Assembly (NCBI GenBank): GCA_032871835.1
Contig: CM065299.1
Location: 42,296,706 to 42,360,705 of the forward strand
Direction of reading: 5' to 3'
Length of the DNA: 64,000 bases
From: Dipteronia dyeriana
Lineage: Eukaryota > Streptophyta > Magnoliopsida > Sapindales > Sapindaceae
The position numbers and the translations under genes were made by a program. Shown piece after piece: positions 45,461-56,980 of the stretch. Below the pieces are notes generated by a model. That model had not been told where the DNA came from. It searched no databases and saw only the letters and a list, made by a program, of their open reading frames with translations. Position 1 is the first letter of the stretch. Each line of letters starts with the position of its first letter.

Positions 45461-47050
45461 AATCTTGGTTTTGCATCCTGTTTAGACATTAAATACTTCA
45501 AAGCAGCGTGATCAATAAAAACAATGGTTGAAGCACCAATCTAGTATGATCGAAATTTATCAAATGCAAATATCACAGCAGGTAATTCTTTCTCAGTGGT
45601 GTTGTAATTCATTTGTGCACTATTCAAAGTTTTACTTGCGTAATAAATCACAAAAGGCTTACCTTCTCCTATTTGTCCTAAGACAGCTCCAACAGCAAAA
45701 TCACTCGCATCACATATTAATTCAAAAGGCAAGGACCAATCAGGAGATTGCATGATAGGAGCAGATGTTAAAAGGTCAATTATCTTTTTAAAGGACTCTT
45801 GACACTCTTGTGTACATTCAAACTTTGCATCTTTTAATAAGAGGCTACAAAGTGGTTTAGATATGACACTGAAATCTTTAATAAACCTCCTATAAAATCC
45901 TGCATGTCATAAAAATGACCGCACATCTTTGACTGTTTGTGGTGGTGGCAACTTCGAAATGACTTCAATTTTTCCCTTATAGACCTTGATTCCTTTAGAT
46001 GACACAACATGACCCAAAACAATTCCAGGTGTGGTCATATAATGACAGTTTTCCTAGTTAAGCACAAGTCCTTTTTCTATGAAACGTTTCAAGACTCTAT
46101 CCAAGTTATTAAGACAATTACCAAAAGAATTCTCAAACACAGTTAAATCATCCATAAAGACCTCTAAACAATGTTCAATCATGTCACTAAAAATGCTTAG
46201 CATGCATCGTTGAAATGTGGCCGGAGCATTACATAAACCAAATGGCATTCTTCTAAATGCAAAGGTTCCAAAGGGATATGTGAATGTGGTTTTTTCTTGG
46301 TCTTCTAATGCAATGGAAATTTGATAGTATCCTGAATACCCATCAAGAAAGCAATAGTAGGGATGTCCTGCTACTCTTTCTAAAATTTGGTCAAGGAATG
46401 GAAGAGGAAAATGATCTTTTCTAGTGGCATCATTTAATTTTCTATAATCAATGGACATGCACCAACTAGATGGAACACGAGTTGGAATTAACTCACCCTT
46501 TTCATTTTTAACAACAGTGATTCCAGATTTTTTTGGCACAACTTGTGTAGGATACCCACTTACTATCAGAGATAGGGTAGATAATTCCCACGTCAAGTAA
46601 TTTAAGGACTTTAGTCTTGACAACCTTTTTCATGTGTGGGTTAAGTCTTCTTTGGGGTTGTCGATATGTTTTAGCATTTTCCTCTAAATATATTTGATAT
46701 GAACAAATCAAAAGGTTAATACCTTTCAAATCTTTCAAAGTCCAACCAATTGCATTCTTATTTTTCTTTAAAACATGTAACAACTTACCATCTTGCTCTT
46801 CTGTGAGGTTAGAAGAAATTACCATTGGGTAGGTCTGGTCGTCTCTAAGGTAAGCATATTTAAGTCCTTCTAGTAAAGGCTTCAAACCTAGTTGAGGTGT
46901 TTTTTCTTCCGGCACGTCATCTGTTTGTTCCAATTCTTCAAAATCTGAAGTGTCTCCTTCTTCTTCGACAACCTGCAAACAATCATCAATATGTGAATGC
47001 ATGCTTGACTCAGGTGAATTGATCAAACAAATTTCAAATGAGTTAAAAGA
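45461..47050 (-). pseudogene. Element A reverse transcriptase and RNase H
   Basis: The acidic linker and RT onset are open at 47026-46508. A one-base shift near 46560 follows. RT palm: WCMSIDYRKLNDATRKDHFP (46470-46410), FLDGYSGYYQI with the first catalytic aspartate, and VFMDDLTVF (about 46160) with both active-site aspartates intact. RNase H-like: LICDASDFAVGAVLG (about 45720-45680) and NYNTTEKELPAVIFA. Stops lie near 46053, 45910, 45540 and 45450. The FMDD active-site form is usual in Athila-type RTs. Confidence 0.87.
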
Positions 47051-48003
47051 ATCCTTTTAAACATGATCTTCAACAATGATTTCAATAATGTCTACATCTT
47101 TATCTTTATTTTCATCATCAAATGATTCTTTAGACATGTTGAAAATATTATGCTTAATTTCCATATTTCCAAAAGACATGCTCATTATTCCATTCTTGCA
47201 ATTACTAAAGGCATTAACAGTAGCTAAAAATGATTGGTCCAATATAACAGGAATTGATTTATGCTCATTAACAACATGTTGTGTTTCCAAGACAATAAAA
47301 TCTACTGGGTAGATAAATATATCGATTTCTACTAACACATCTTCCACTATTCCTTTTGGTATTTAAATTGACCTATCAGCAAGACAAATTGTGGTTGAAG
47401 TCTGCTTTAACTCACCAAGTTTAATTCGCTGATAAACTAAGTATGGGAGCAAATTTACACTAGCACCTAGGTCAAGTAAAGCATGCTCAATTTTACAGTT
47501 ACCAATTATGCAGGAAATAGTGGGACAGCCAGGATCTTTATACTTCAAAACATTTTTAATGGAAAGAATGGAACTTACTTGTTTAGCCATAAAGGCTTTC
47601 TTTCTTACCTGATGCTTCCTTTTCACAGTGCACAGATCCTTTAAAACATTTGGCATAGGAAGGTACCTGTTTGATTGTGTTAAACAAAGGGATATATATC
47701 TTTACCTGTTTGAAAATTTCAAAAATCTCTGGGGGATGCTTCAGTTTCTGTGAATTTTTAAGAGCCTGGGGATATGGAATTTTTGGTGGGGATTCAATTA
47801 TTTCTTCGTTAATATTGGTTTCATCAACCCCTTCCTTAACCTTTAAAAATGACTCATCATCATTTTTACAAGATTCAAGAATAGGTTTTTCGATGACTTT
47901 ACCACTACGAAGAGTGATAATTGATTTGACTTGATCTCGGCATTGGTTATTATCATAGGAACTTGACTGACTCTTAGGATTTGGTTGTGGTTGAGATGGA
48001 AAC
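47051..48003 (-). pseudogene. Element A gag end and aspartic protease
   Basis: The part just after the MITE includes the SIITLRSGKVIEKP block (about 47940-47900), a conserved gag-pol junction motif in Athila elements. A one-base shift lies near 47650. The protease core reads HALLDLGASVNLLPY (about 47490-47445), where Athila proteases have D-L-G instead of D-T-G. A stop at 47360 and another at 47057 follow. Once the MITE and one target copy are removed, the frame agrees with gag upstream. Confidence 0.85.
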
Positions 48004-48006
48004 TTA

Positions 48007-48357
48007 GGCTCAGTTTGGCATTGCTGTGTTGTGGGGAGAAGTGTTTTTGAAATTGCTGTGGGGAGAATTGCTTTTGGAATTGCTGTGAGAAGAATCAGCT
48101 GAGTGTTTGGTAAACTGATTTTCAAAAGTGTTGTGAGAACTAAAAGCAATTTCAATATGTTTGGTAAACTGAAATAAAAAGTGTTGTGAGTGTGTCAAAT
48201 TACTAAAAGGACATAGACATCTAAATGGTACTAATGTGCTATACTTTACATTTTTCTTGTTTATTTGTGTTTAGTGTTAAGTGTTATATAAGTATGGTAC
48301 TTTATTGAATTAATTAGCCCATTTTTTATTCTACTATATTTAATTAATTAGCCTCAT

Positions 48358-48388
<31 letters not shown>

Positions 48389-48760
48389 TTTTATTCTACT
48401 TTATTTTTTTATTTCATTTTTATTCTACTTTATTGAATTAATTATCCCATTTTTTTTATACAGTTATGGCAACATATTTTTTTTACAGAAATATAAGTCC
48501 AATTTTTTTAGTTAAATTTCATTAAAGGCAAGGACAAAGTTGGAAAGTTAGTAAAATTTCATTTAATATCACTGTAGCACGTTTTCTAAAAGCAGAAACC
48601 AAAATCCAAAAGCATGTATTTGTAGCTTCTCAAAAACTCAGTTGGGAAAAGCTAAAAGTGACCAAAAGCACTTCCCCGCGATTTTACCAAACACCCTGTC
48701 TTAGGTTTAGGATCACTTTTGGCCCCAAAAGCAGTTGGGGAAGCAATGCCAAACTGAGCT
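48007..48760. mobile_element. Tourist/PIF-Harbinger-like MITE inside gag of element A
   Basis: 754 bp, no coding capacity. Ends: GGCTCAGTTTGGCATTGCT at the left and its inverse (one mismatch) at the right. The TTA at 48004-48006 is repeated at 48761-48763, the target duplication expected for PIF-Harbinger and Tourist elements. MITE plus one TTA is 757 bp, which shifts the frame by one; subtracting it puts gag on both sides in the same frame. The interior has repeats of a GAGAA(G/T)TG(T/C)TTTTG(A/G)AATTGCTGTG type near the left end and a (TTTA)n run at about 48357-48395. Confidence 0.88.
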
Positions 48761-50109
48761 TTACCTTTTTCGTGTGTGGTGAGTGTAGAAGCAATCTTTG
48801 CCAAAGTATCTTTAACATCTGGCAAGGTTTGTGCAGTTTGGCTGTTAATGGATTCTTGATTCTCAATGAATGAGTGTAAATTGTCTTCAAGGTTTTTCCT
48901 AGATGGTGGGACATAAGGCGCATAACCTTGAGGGTTTTGGAAATTCTGGTGTGTTTGTAGATGTGATGGACCTGGTGGTTGTGAAAACTAGGCTTGATTA
49001 TTGTTTCTCCAACTAAACTTTGGGTGATTTCTCCAACCAGGATTGTAGGTTTGTGAATATGGGTTGGAATTTGTCTGAGTGTAAGTGTGCAAAACATTGG
49101 CTTGCTCATTAAGGCAATCTTTTATGGCCGTCAAAGTTGGACAACTATGAGTGATATGATCATCAGAATCACATATATGGCATGCAATTTCTTGTACAGA
49201 TTTTGCATGTTCACTCTTTTTCGTTTCTAAAGCTTCAACTTTCCTAGCTAGGGATGCAAATCTAGCTTGAAGGTCATGGTCTTCCCTAAGATTGTAAATG
49301 CCTCCACTAGATGAAGATGGTTTTGGTTTGCTCATGGACTCATAGGAACCAATGGTGTCCAAATTTTGAGCACTTTCGACAATATGGTCAAGGTATTCAA
49401 GTGCTTCTTCAAGATTTTTGTCACTGAACTCTTCATTACACACCAATTCAATGACTTGTCTACTTTGGGGTGTGATTCCCTTATAGAAATGGGACACTAT
49501 CCTCCATGTTTCAAAACCGTGATGTGGACAGACATTTAACAACTCTTTGAACCTATCCCAACATTAGTAAAGTGTTTCCCCAGGTTTTGGGGCAAATTAA
49601 GTGATTTGCCTCTTAAGAGAGTTTGTTCTATGAGGTGGGAAAAATTTCTTTAAGAACTGTTGTTGCATATCATTTCAAGTTTGGATTGATTCTGACCTAA
49701 GGTTTTGTAACCAAGTTTTAGCTTTATCTTTTAAGGAAAAAGGGAAAAACTTAAGCCTGATTATATCCATGCAAACATTTTGGTCAGTGCAAGTGTTACA
49801 GACTTCCTCAAACTCCTTAAGATACAAATATGGGTTTTCAGATTCAAGGCCGTGAAAATTGGATAAAATTTGAATGATTCCTGGTTTAAAATTAAAGTGT
49901 GCTGCATTTGGTGGGAAAGCTATGCATAAAGGTGCTCCAGTACGTGTGGGATTCATGTAGTCTCTAAGAGTTCTAGGTGGATTTGGGTTAATGTGTTGGT
50001 CAAGGTCAACATAAGGCAGATGGTTGCTGTGTTGAGACACGTTATCAAGGTTGTCTAAAAGGTTCTCAGCTTGGTTTCCTGCTGGATGTCTAAGTGGGTT
50101 CTGAGCCAT
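48761..50109 (-). pseudogene. Element A gag
   Basis: Gag would form the particle and bind RNA. ATG at 50109 (MAQNPLRHPAGNQAENLLDN) lies about 470 bases after the primer site. Gag core: GIIQILSNFHGLESENPYLY and LKFFPFSLKDKAKTWLQNL (about 49880-49690). Zinc knuckle CHICDSDDHITHSC (about 49180-49140), with the C-x2-C-x4-H-x4-C form. In-frame stops near 49672, 49601, 49564 and 48985 (the first is TGA where a tryptophan is expected). The frame then runs into the MITE at 48760. No frameshift was detected in gag itself. Confidence 0.86.
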
Positions 50110-50632
50110 GTTGTTGGTGAATGTGGGTTATTGTGATCTCCTAATTAATCTACCACTAGATGTTCAAGACCAATGTCTCATGCAAATTTAATGAGGGTTC
50201 ATGGAGGTGAAATACACAAAAATGAAGAAAATAAAAGAAAAAGTGATAAAAATAACAAGATGCAAAATTCTAGGGGTGTAAATGAAAATATGCACAAGTG
50301 TTGAGATAAAAGTGCAAATAATTATAAATATAGGGACTAAAGTGAAAATGTGATAATTACAGGGACTGATATGCAAAAATTAAAAATAAAATGACCTATA
50401 TGCAAATACAAACTAGATTTAAGCGAAAATGTAAATAAAAAGTTGAAGGACTAAAATACAAAAATGTGATTAATGATTACAAGTGTTTTTTTTTAAGTGG
50501 ATGAAGTTTATGATTGAGATGAGTCATACAAAATTGAAAAAAAATTAAGAACAAAGAAGATAGAAAAAAATAGTAAAACTAAAATAAAATTAAAAGAAAT
50601 TACTTCTACAAAAAAAAAAGACAGACTCACCT
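50110..50632 (-). other. Leader of element A between primer site and gag
   Basis: Non-coding, A-rich on the plus strand. Short runs of the form GGACTAAAxTG(C/A)AAA appear several times at about 50250-50470. No gene. Confidence 0.55.
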
Positions 50633-50649
50633 CCTCGGCAGCGACGCCA
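50633..50649 (-). other. Primer binding site of element A
   Basis: Minus strand TGGCGTCGCTGCCGAGG, 8 bases inside the LTR end. Complementary to tRNA-Asp except for a few changes, as in Athila-type elements. Confidence 0.75.
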
Positions 50650-50657
50650 AAAACTTG

Positions 50658-52136
50658 TGACACGTCCTAAAGAAGTGTTCCTGCTCCCGGGTATAAGAGT
50701 GTCATAGTAATAAATTAACCGGTAAGACCGGGTCGAACCATAGGGAGGTTGTTCATTTGTCCTTGTAGAATTAATAATCTAGATTAATTAATAAGCTTGT
50801 TATAAAAAATGTAAATCAATTAAAATTAAAACTGGGGCTAAGGGATCCATTGTTGGTAATTCAAATATGATCCAATAATTAATATTCAATCCAAATTAAT
50901 GGGAGGGTATTCCACTCCACTGACCACTCTCTGATAGATGTGGGTAAAAGTACTCACTGTGCTAGACAACATATGTCTATCTACAGTGAGTCAAAACTCC
51001 ACAAAGATTAGAGGGGATAAACCACTCTCTGATAGATTTGGGTAAAAGTATTCACTGTGCTAGACAATATCTGTCTGTCTACGGTAAGTCAAAAACTCCA
51101 CAAAGATCAGAGGGGAGAAACCACTCTCCTATAGATATGGGTAAAAGTACCCACTGTGCTAGACAGTATCTGTCTGTCTACAGTGAGTCAAAAACTCCAC
51201 AAAGATCGGAGGGGAGAAAGCATAAAAATAATAAACTTACCAAAATTGGATCATATTTTTCATACCAACAGTATCACCTTTAGCCCCAGCTATATAAAAT
51301 TAGCAAGACATAATTTAACTAGAAAATAACTATTTTATTTAAACTGAGAATTTGAGAACAAAAGAGAGAGAATTTCACAAATCTAATATCATATTTGGAT
51401 TCAAAATATGGAAATTAAGGGGGGGAAGCCCCCTATTTATACAAAATATGGATGAAAATTGACCATCGGATGAATTTAGAATGGAGTGTCCAGATTTCAC
51501 CACGTCATCAGTAAACAGTGAATAATAAACAGTGAATAGTGAATAGTAAACACATCCGTGAAAGTGAACGGTGCACTCACAATTTAGTTAACGGTGCACC
51601 CACAATTTAGTGAACAGTGCACCGGCTTCTAAAATATTATTCTCTGTTGCACGTGTACGGTGCACTTACAATTTAGGCCAATAGAATTATGCCACATCAT
51701 CAGTTAATAATCTTCTAGAAAGTCAACTATGAACAGTGCACCGAATTCTAGAATGTGATTCTCTGCAATTGCGTGTATGGTGCACTCGCAGTTCGGGCCA
51801 ATAGGAATGTGCCACGTCATCAGAAACAGTGAAAGTCAACTGTGAACAGTGAATAGTCAAAAATACAAAAATACCCTTCGTGGCCTTTCTAAGATTTTTG
51901 GCGTTCGAAACTTGAAAACGATGTTTGTTTTGCCCATCTGACTTCTCCATAATTCTTAATTGATCGAATTACCTCTTAAATACAAAGAAAAATACACTAA
52001 TTACTGTACAACATATTTATTTAAACGAGCGAACGAAATTATGTCTAGATTGGGGAATTAATCATATTAGAAGATTAAAATGATGATATTATCCCTTAGT
52101 AAACATACATTTTTCAGTGTTAATCATCTCTCTCAT
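50658..52136 (-). repeat. 5' LTR of element A
   Basis: 1479 bp with the same TG...CA ends as the 3' LTR. The three 98-bp units lie at about 50923-51215. The TATA box at 51434-51441 (TATAAATA on the minus strand) would drive the genomic transcript. The GTGAACAGTGAA zone (about 51515-51625) differs in copy number from the 3' LTR. Confidence 0.9.
51434..51441 (-). promoter_or_regulatory. TATA box of element A (5' LTR)
   Basis: Minus strand TATAAATA in a run of Gs and As, conserved in both LTRs. Expected core promoter of the element. Confidence 0.55.
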
Positions 52137-52176
52137 GGCATCATGTGACGTTGTGACGGTGAGCTTTTATGTATCA

Positions 52177-52204
52177 CTAGTGTGCTAACCCTACGTTGCA
52201 CGGG
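52177..52204 (-). mobile_element. Helitron-like 3' end
   Basis: On the minus strand, CCCGTGCAACGTAGGG (52204-52189) forms a short hairpin, followed by TTAGCACACTAG and a host T. Helitrons end in CTRR, usually CTAG, after such a hairpin and insert before T. The body would run to the right. No 5' TC terminus could be placed, and no Rep/helicase ORF is present, so it is non-autonomous or a fragment. Confidence 0.45.
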
Positions 52205-53212
52205 TTTTGTTAAAAAAAAATTTAAAAATTTTCGGGATAAAAACATAATTAAAATAGACTGTTTTCCTGTTATGGTAAAATATTAAAACAAATTCATTCA
52301 TTGAAAATAATAAATCCCATAAAATCATGTTAAAAAAAGGGAACATGTTTCAAAGTATTAAATCTTAACTACTTATAAAGCATATGCATGATTATTGAAA
52401 TGACAATTATTTCCTTAACCATAACAATTTACTAAGGTAAAATAAACAATCAGGTTCACTTAGACGATCCAGGCAAAGACTTGATTGAGCAACTCCACCT
52501 ATTTCTTGGTTATCATGAATTTAAGAAATTTCTGTAAAGGACCCAAAAATGAAAGCTTGCAAAATGAAGGATATTTAATTTCAATTTATATATATTATAT
52601 AGATTAATGGAAACTTTAAATTTGAAAAGATCATCACACTAATGTTTAATTTTAGAACAAATTCGAGAATTTAATGAAACCAAGGACAAAATATTTTTGA
52701 TATTAAAAGGAGAGTGTTTAAAAATATCTATAAATTTAAAATACACAACATGAATAAAAACAATCCATCTTTGATATCACATACAACCTTTGTGTCATGT
52801 TTAACAAATTAAGTACTAATACAAAATCCAATATGATATCAGAGGTTTATAGAAATAGAATTGAGGTTATTAAATCCTTGTATCTTTAGTCCCGAAAGAA
52901 ACTGATTCATTCTAAAGCAATGTTAGGTTGTACAAATAAGTTTTTTTTTTATTTAGTTATGTCTTCGAAATTCAAATACCTAACAATTCCACCCTTTTCA
53001 TGGAAAAAAAATACTTTCAAGAAGCTTGACAATTTTAAAATATCAATTACTATATATCAAAGGCTTCGTATTGATAATGTAAAATAATTCTTGATTTTTC
53101 ATAACTTTCATACTTATGAAAATAATTAATTTAAAAAGTATACAAATTTATTGTTTTTATCTTAAAGAATTGTTATAAATTTTAATATATATATATATAT
53201 ATATATATACAT
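52205..53212. other. AT-rich sequence, no gene
   Basis: No coding region or known family. A TA run lies at about 53185-53209. The stretch may be the body of the Helitron-like element ending at 52177. Confidence 0.4.
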
Positions 53213-53561
53213 ACTAAAGAGATAAAGAACAGTTAAATTTCAATTAATGTAATAAATAATTTCCATTTAACTTATATAATAATTAAACAACCCTCCAATT
53301 CTATATCAATATAATATACAAATAAACAAGCAATCAAGAGCCTTAAAAAAATAATCAAAAGGCAATCTATAAATCACAAAATCAATAAGTAATCAAAAGA
53401 AAATATCATAATTAATGCGATACATAAATTCTGTTAATCAATTCCATAATTAATTTTTAAACAATTAATATTCATAATTACAATTAAAGTGTCAATTCAA
53501 TGCTTTGTTAATATATATAGAATAAATATATTTAGATTATTCTATATATATATAATTATTC

Positions 53562-53935
53562 TCTCATAAGGGATCCCTTATTTTAATTTTGGTAAGGACC
53601 ACCATAAAATCGTATCCATTTTTAGGAATTTTGAAATGAAATTTTGTGCATGATATGGTCAATGAAATTTACCCATAATTTTTTTTTTAGAATTTTTCAA
53701 ACACTACAACTATTTATCCCCATTTTATTAAATTTAAAGGCATCGAAAAAATTGGTGAAATAAAGGAAAATTCAAGAAAAATAGTTGTAATGCTTGAAAA
53801 ATTCTCAAATTTTATTCATGGCTAGATTTCATTGAACATATCTTCCAAAAAAAAAAATCATTTCAAAATTCATAAAAATGGATGCGATTTCGTGGCGGTC
53901 CGTACCGAAATTAAAATAATGAATCCCTTATGAGA
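53562..53935. mobile_element. Foldback MITE with about 185-bp arms
   Basis: Left end TCTCATAAGGGATCCCTTAT, right end the inverse of TCTCATAAGGGATTCATTAT. The two arms pair over almost the full length, with the turn near 53745. Pairs include GGACCACCATAAAATCG against its counterpart and ACTACAACTATTT against AATAGTTGTAATG. No ORF. No clear target duplication was found. The long arms resemble Mutator-type or foldback MITEs; the superfamily is not settled. Confidence 0.78.
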
Positions 53936-53970
53936 CAACCACAATATATATATATATATAATTCTTTTCT

Positions 53971-54124
53971 CCTCAGTGCATACTGATATAACTTATATCA
54001 GTAAGTTGTATGTGGACCATTGATTATGGAGAAGTTTTGATAAGTGCATACATTTTGAGTTAAAGTATGTAAATCTAATAGTCAACATCCAACGCACTGA
54101 TGAACAGATATCAGTGCGCACTAA
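53971..54124. mobile_element. Small MITE-like inverted-repeat element
   Basis: Left end CTCAGTGCATACTGATAT, right end the inverse of TTAGTGCGCACTGATAT. About 154 bp. An inner palindrome ACTGATATAACTTATATCAGT lies at about 53981-54001 and is part of the left end. It sits in the segment missing from copy 2 of the duplication and is flanked by TA runs. Assigned from structure only. Confidence 0.5.
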
Positions 54125-54755
54125 CATAAAAATTTATATATATATATATATATTGGAAAAATATTTAGTTACCATTTATATAAAAAAAGGTATTTTTTGA
54201 GTAAATTAGGATGTATTTAAAGGTTTTATAATTATTATTTCTTGATTTAAAAATATTTATTCTAGACATACTTTCAGAAGTATTCAATTTTTTTAAAAAC
54301 TCCATGGAGGATATTGTCAAACCAAGTGATAAATTAATTTATTTTTCCACACTAATTTTTTAAGGATATTCCATTGTTTTAATAAACTCTTATATATATA
54401 ATCACGTGACCTATTATGGAGATGCAAATAGTAGTGAAGTGGTTTTTTTTTTGTATAAAAAAATTATTTATTACCATTTATAAAAATATTATGAGTGACT
54501 TTCATATATTTAGGAAAAACATAAATTGAATTGAAAGCAATAATTAATGTTTTTAATATATTATTATTAATATTTGATTAAAAATTATTATTTTAAATTT
54601 TGTTATATTATCATTAATATAGTACCATTGATATTGTTTTAAAATTTACCACTAATTCTGTATAAAACGGATTACCATTAATTTGGTATTTAAAATTGAT
54701 ATTTTAATTTGTTTTGAAAAATATGTATTGATTATCATTTACTATATAACTTTTT

Positions 54756-55562
54756 ACTAAGAAGATAGAGAGCAATCAAATTTCAGTTAATATAATAAAT
54801 AATTTCCAATTCACTTATATAATAAATTAAACAACCCTGCAATTATATATCAATATAATATACAAATAAAAAGGCAATGAAGAGCCATAGAAAGAAGCAA
54901 TCCATAAATCACAAAATCAACAGGTAATCAAGAGAAAGTATAAATTTTGTTAATTAATTTCATAATTGATTTTTATACAATTAATATTCATAACTGCAAC
55001 CAATGTGCCAATTCACATGCTTTGTTGATATATATGGAAATAAATACGTTTAAATTATTCTCTCTCTCTCTCTATTAATTTGTTTTGTAAAATATTTAGT
55101 TACCATTTATTTTAAAAAATATATTTTTCAAGTAAATTGGGGTGTATTTAGAGGTTTTATAATTATTTTTATTTTTATATAAAAATATTTATTCTAGAAC
55201 TACTTATAGAAGTGTTCAATTTTTTTTTTAAACTCTATAGAAGTTATTGTCAAGCCTGTTATGGAGATGTAAATAGTAGTGAAGTTAAAAATTAAATATT
55301 TATTATCATTTATAAAAAAATATTATGAGTGAATTTCATATATTTAAGAAAAGAATCGATTGAATTGAAAGTAATAATTAATATTTTTAATATCTTATCA
55401 TTAATATTTGATTAAAAATTATTATTTTATATTATCATTAATATAGTAATACCGATAGTTTTTTAAAATTTACCACTAATTCCATATAAAACGGATTACC
55501 ATTAATTTGTTATTTACAATTGATATTTTGATTGTTATGGAAAATATGTGTTGATTAACATT
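54756..55562. repeat. Tandem duplication, copy 2
   Basis: Uninterrupted counterpart of copy 1, with a TC run (about 55061-55074) where copy 1 carries the MITE insertions, and a loss of about 90 bp relative to 54325-54410. No coding content. Confidence 0.72.
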
Positions 55563-56952
55563 ACAGTATAAGAATAATTAAAATTCTTGAAAATAATCAT
55601 AATGTATTTAATGAATATTTATTACATATTTAAAACATTGTAAAAAACCAAAAAGAAAAGAAAGCAAAAAGGTTAAAAATAGAAAGAAAAAAAACTATTA
55701 ACAAATATGCGTACATTTCCTTTTGAAAAAAATTCGGAATCCGGGTAGATATTTTTTTTTTAAGAGGCAATACATCATTAGAGTTAGAACCAAAGACTAT
55801 AACCCTAATATTTATCTGTAGCAATAGTCTATCCATCGAATCCATCATCTATAAGTACTGAGCAACTTACAAATCTGAACCGGTCCGTTGATATTCTGTA
55901 TTGGTGATGATAAGCGGGATGCCATCCATACCGGAGGATTGCATAACGAACAACAGATAATTGAAAATCCAAGTCCGTCGAAGTTAAATTCCCATTTTCA
56001 AGTTTTGTTAACTTAAATAACCGTGATTAATATACCGAAATATGTCACAAATAATCAATCCAAAATTACCTTTTTAACTATTAAAATGTTTCCTTGAAAA
56101 AAAAAAGATAAGAAAGTGATACTTGAGAATGACGTAGAGATTTTTGCAAGAGGCATTTGACAATCATCATAACAAAAAATATTAAGATTAAAATTATACA
56201 ACCATTTTTTTTAAAAAAATCTATAAAAATTACTCTCACCTCCAATTGCCATCAAATACCCCACCGTTCGTCTATTTTGAGTTTATATCCGTGAGGAAGA
56301 GTCATTGGAATGAAATGGAAAAAATGTGAGATTTTTGGTGGTTTTTATAGAGAAAATTGAGGAAGATGAGACGGCTTTTGGTTATTATAATTATTTGATT
56401 TAGTTGAATAAACTTAAAGTCTTATTTAAAGGAAAATATGATTGGGTTTTAATGTTTTAGTATTAATCATGATAATAACCATCAAGAGAATATATTTAAA
56501 AAAAAAAAAATTTGAGTTATTGTTTTTATTAATTGATATCATGTTTTGGTGTGAATTGTTTAAACAAATAATATAGAAAGAGTTTAACTAATTTTCATAA
56601 TTGTAATCTAATTGCCTATTCATCTTGGCCTACTAATATATATGTATGAATTCATTTACATATATATTTTTTTAAATGAAACGAAAAAAATAATTACAAT
56701 AAATTGTCGATTCATTTTACCTTATGAATATGTATATATATATGGAGAGAGAAATGAATACATGTATGATATGATATAGATTTATGATATATGATTATTA
56801 TTATATAATATATTATATAATTATTATTTTATGCAAATAATTATTATAATATATGAAAAATAATAAAAATAATAATAACATTTAACGAAGGACATGTGTC
56901 ACAACTAAGTCAAAAAAAGAAAAATAATCTGTTATTATATTATTATATATGA
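55563..56952. other. AT-rich sequence, no supported gene
   Basis: A more complex, less AT-rich segment lies at about 55770-56000, but no frame longer than about 70 codons and no motif supports a gene. Two short blocks at about 56606-56680 and 56697-56760 resemble each other and the block at 40124-40200. Confidence 0.45.
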
Positions 56953-56980
56953 CTAGTTTGTAACCCGAACGATGTGTGGG
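56953..56980 (-). mobile_element. Second Helitron-like 3' end
   Basis: Minus strand CCCACACATCGTTCGGG, then TTACAAACTAG and T. The arrangement matches the one at 52177 (hairpin, TTA, nine bases or so, CTAG, T), with a decayed stem. Its body would extend to the right, into the AT-rich DNA before G3. Confidence 0.4.

Larger units (their letters stand above)
40310..52136 (-). mobile_element. Full-length but inactive Athila-like gypsy element A
   Basis: Both LTRs (40310-41759 and 50658-52136), a tRNA-Asp-like primer site, gag, protease, RT, RNase H, integrase, a further small ORF and a polypurine tract are present in the right order on the minus strand, 11.8 kb in all. The flanking 5-mers are TATCT (40305-40309) and TCTCT (52137-52141), matching at four of five positions. 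Over the first 145 or so LTR bases I counted about a dozen differences between the two LTRs, so it is not recent. Gag and pol are interrupted by stops, frameshifts and a MITE. Confidence 0.88.
53213..54750. repeat. Tandem duplication, copy 1 (with MITE insertions)
   Basis: Two blocks, 53213-53540 and 54143-54747, match in order the single stretch 54756-55562. Between them, about 600 bp absent from copy 2 consists of AT runs and two MITE-like elements. Matches include ACAACCCTxCAATT, GAGCCxTA and AAAACGGATTACCATTAATT segments. Divergence is substantial, so the duplication is old. No coding content. Confidence 0.72.

Noticed and set aside
55770..56000. Possible host gene exon in the less AT-rich segment
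   Set aside because: The longest frame is about 70 codons and starts in a T-run; no splice-site pair or motif found.
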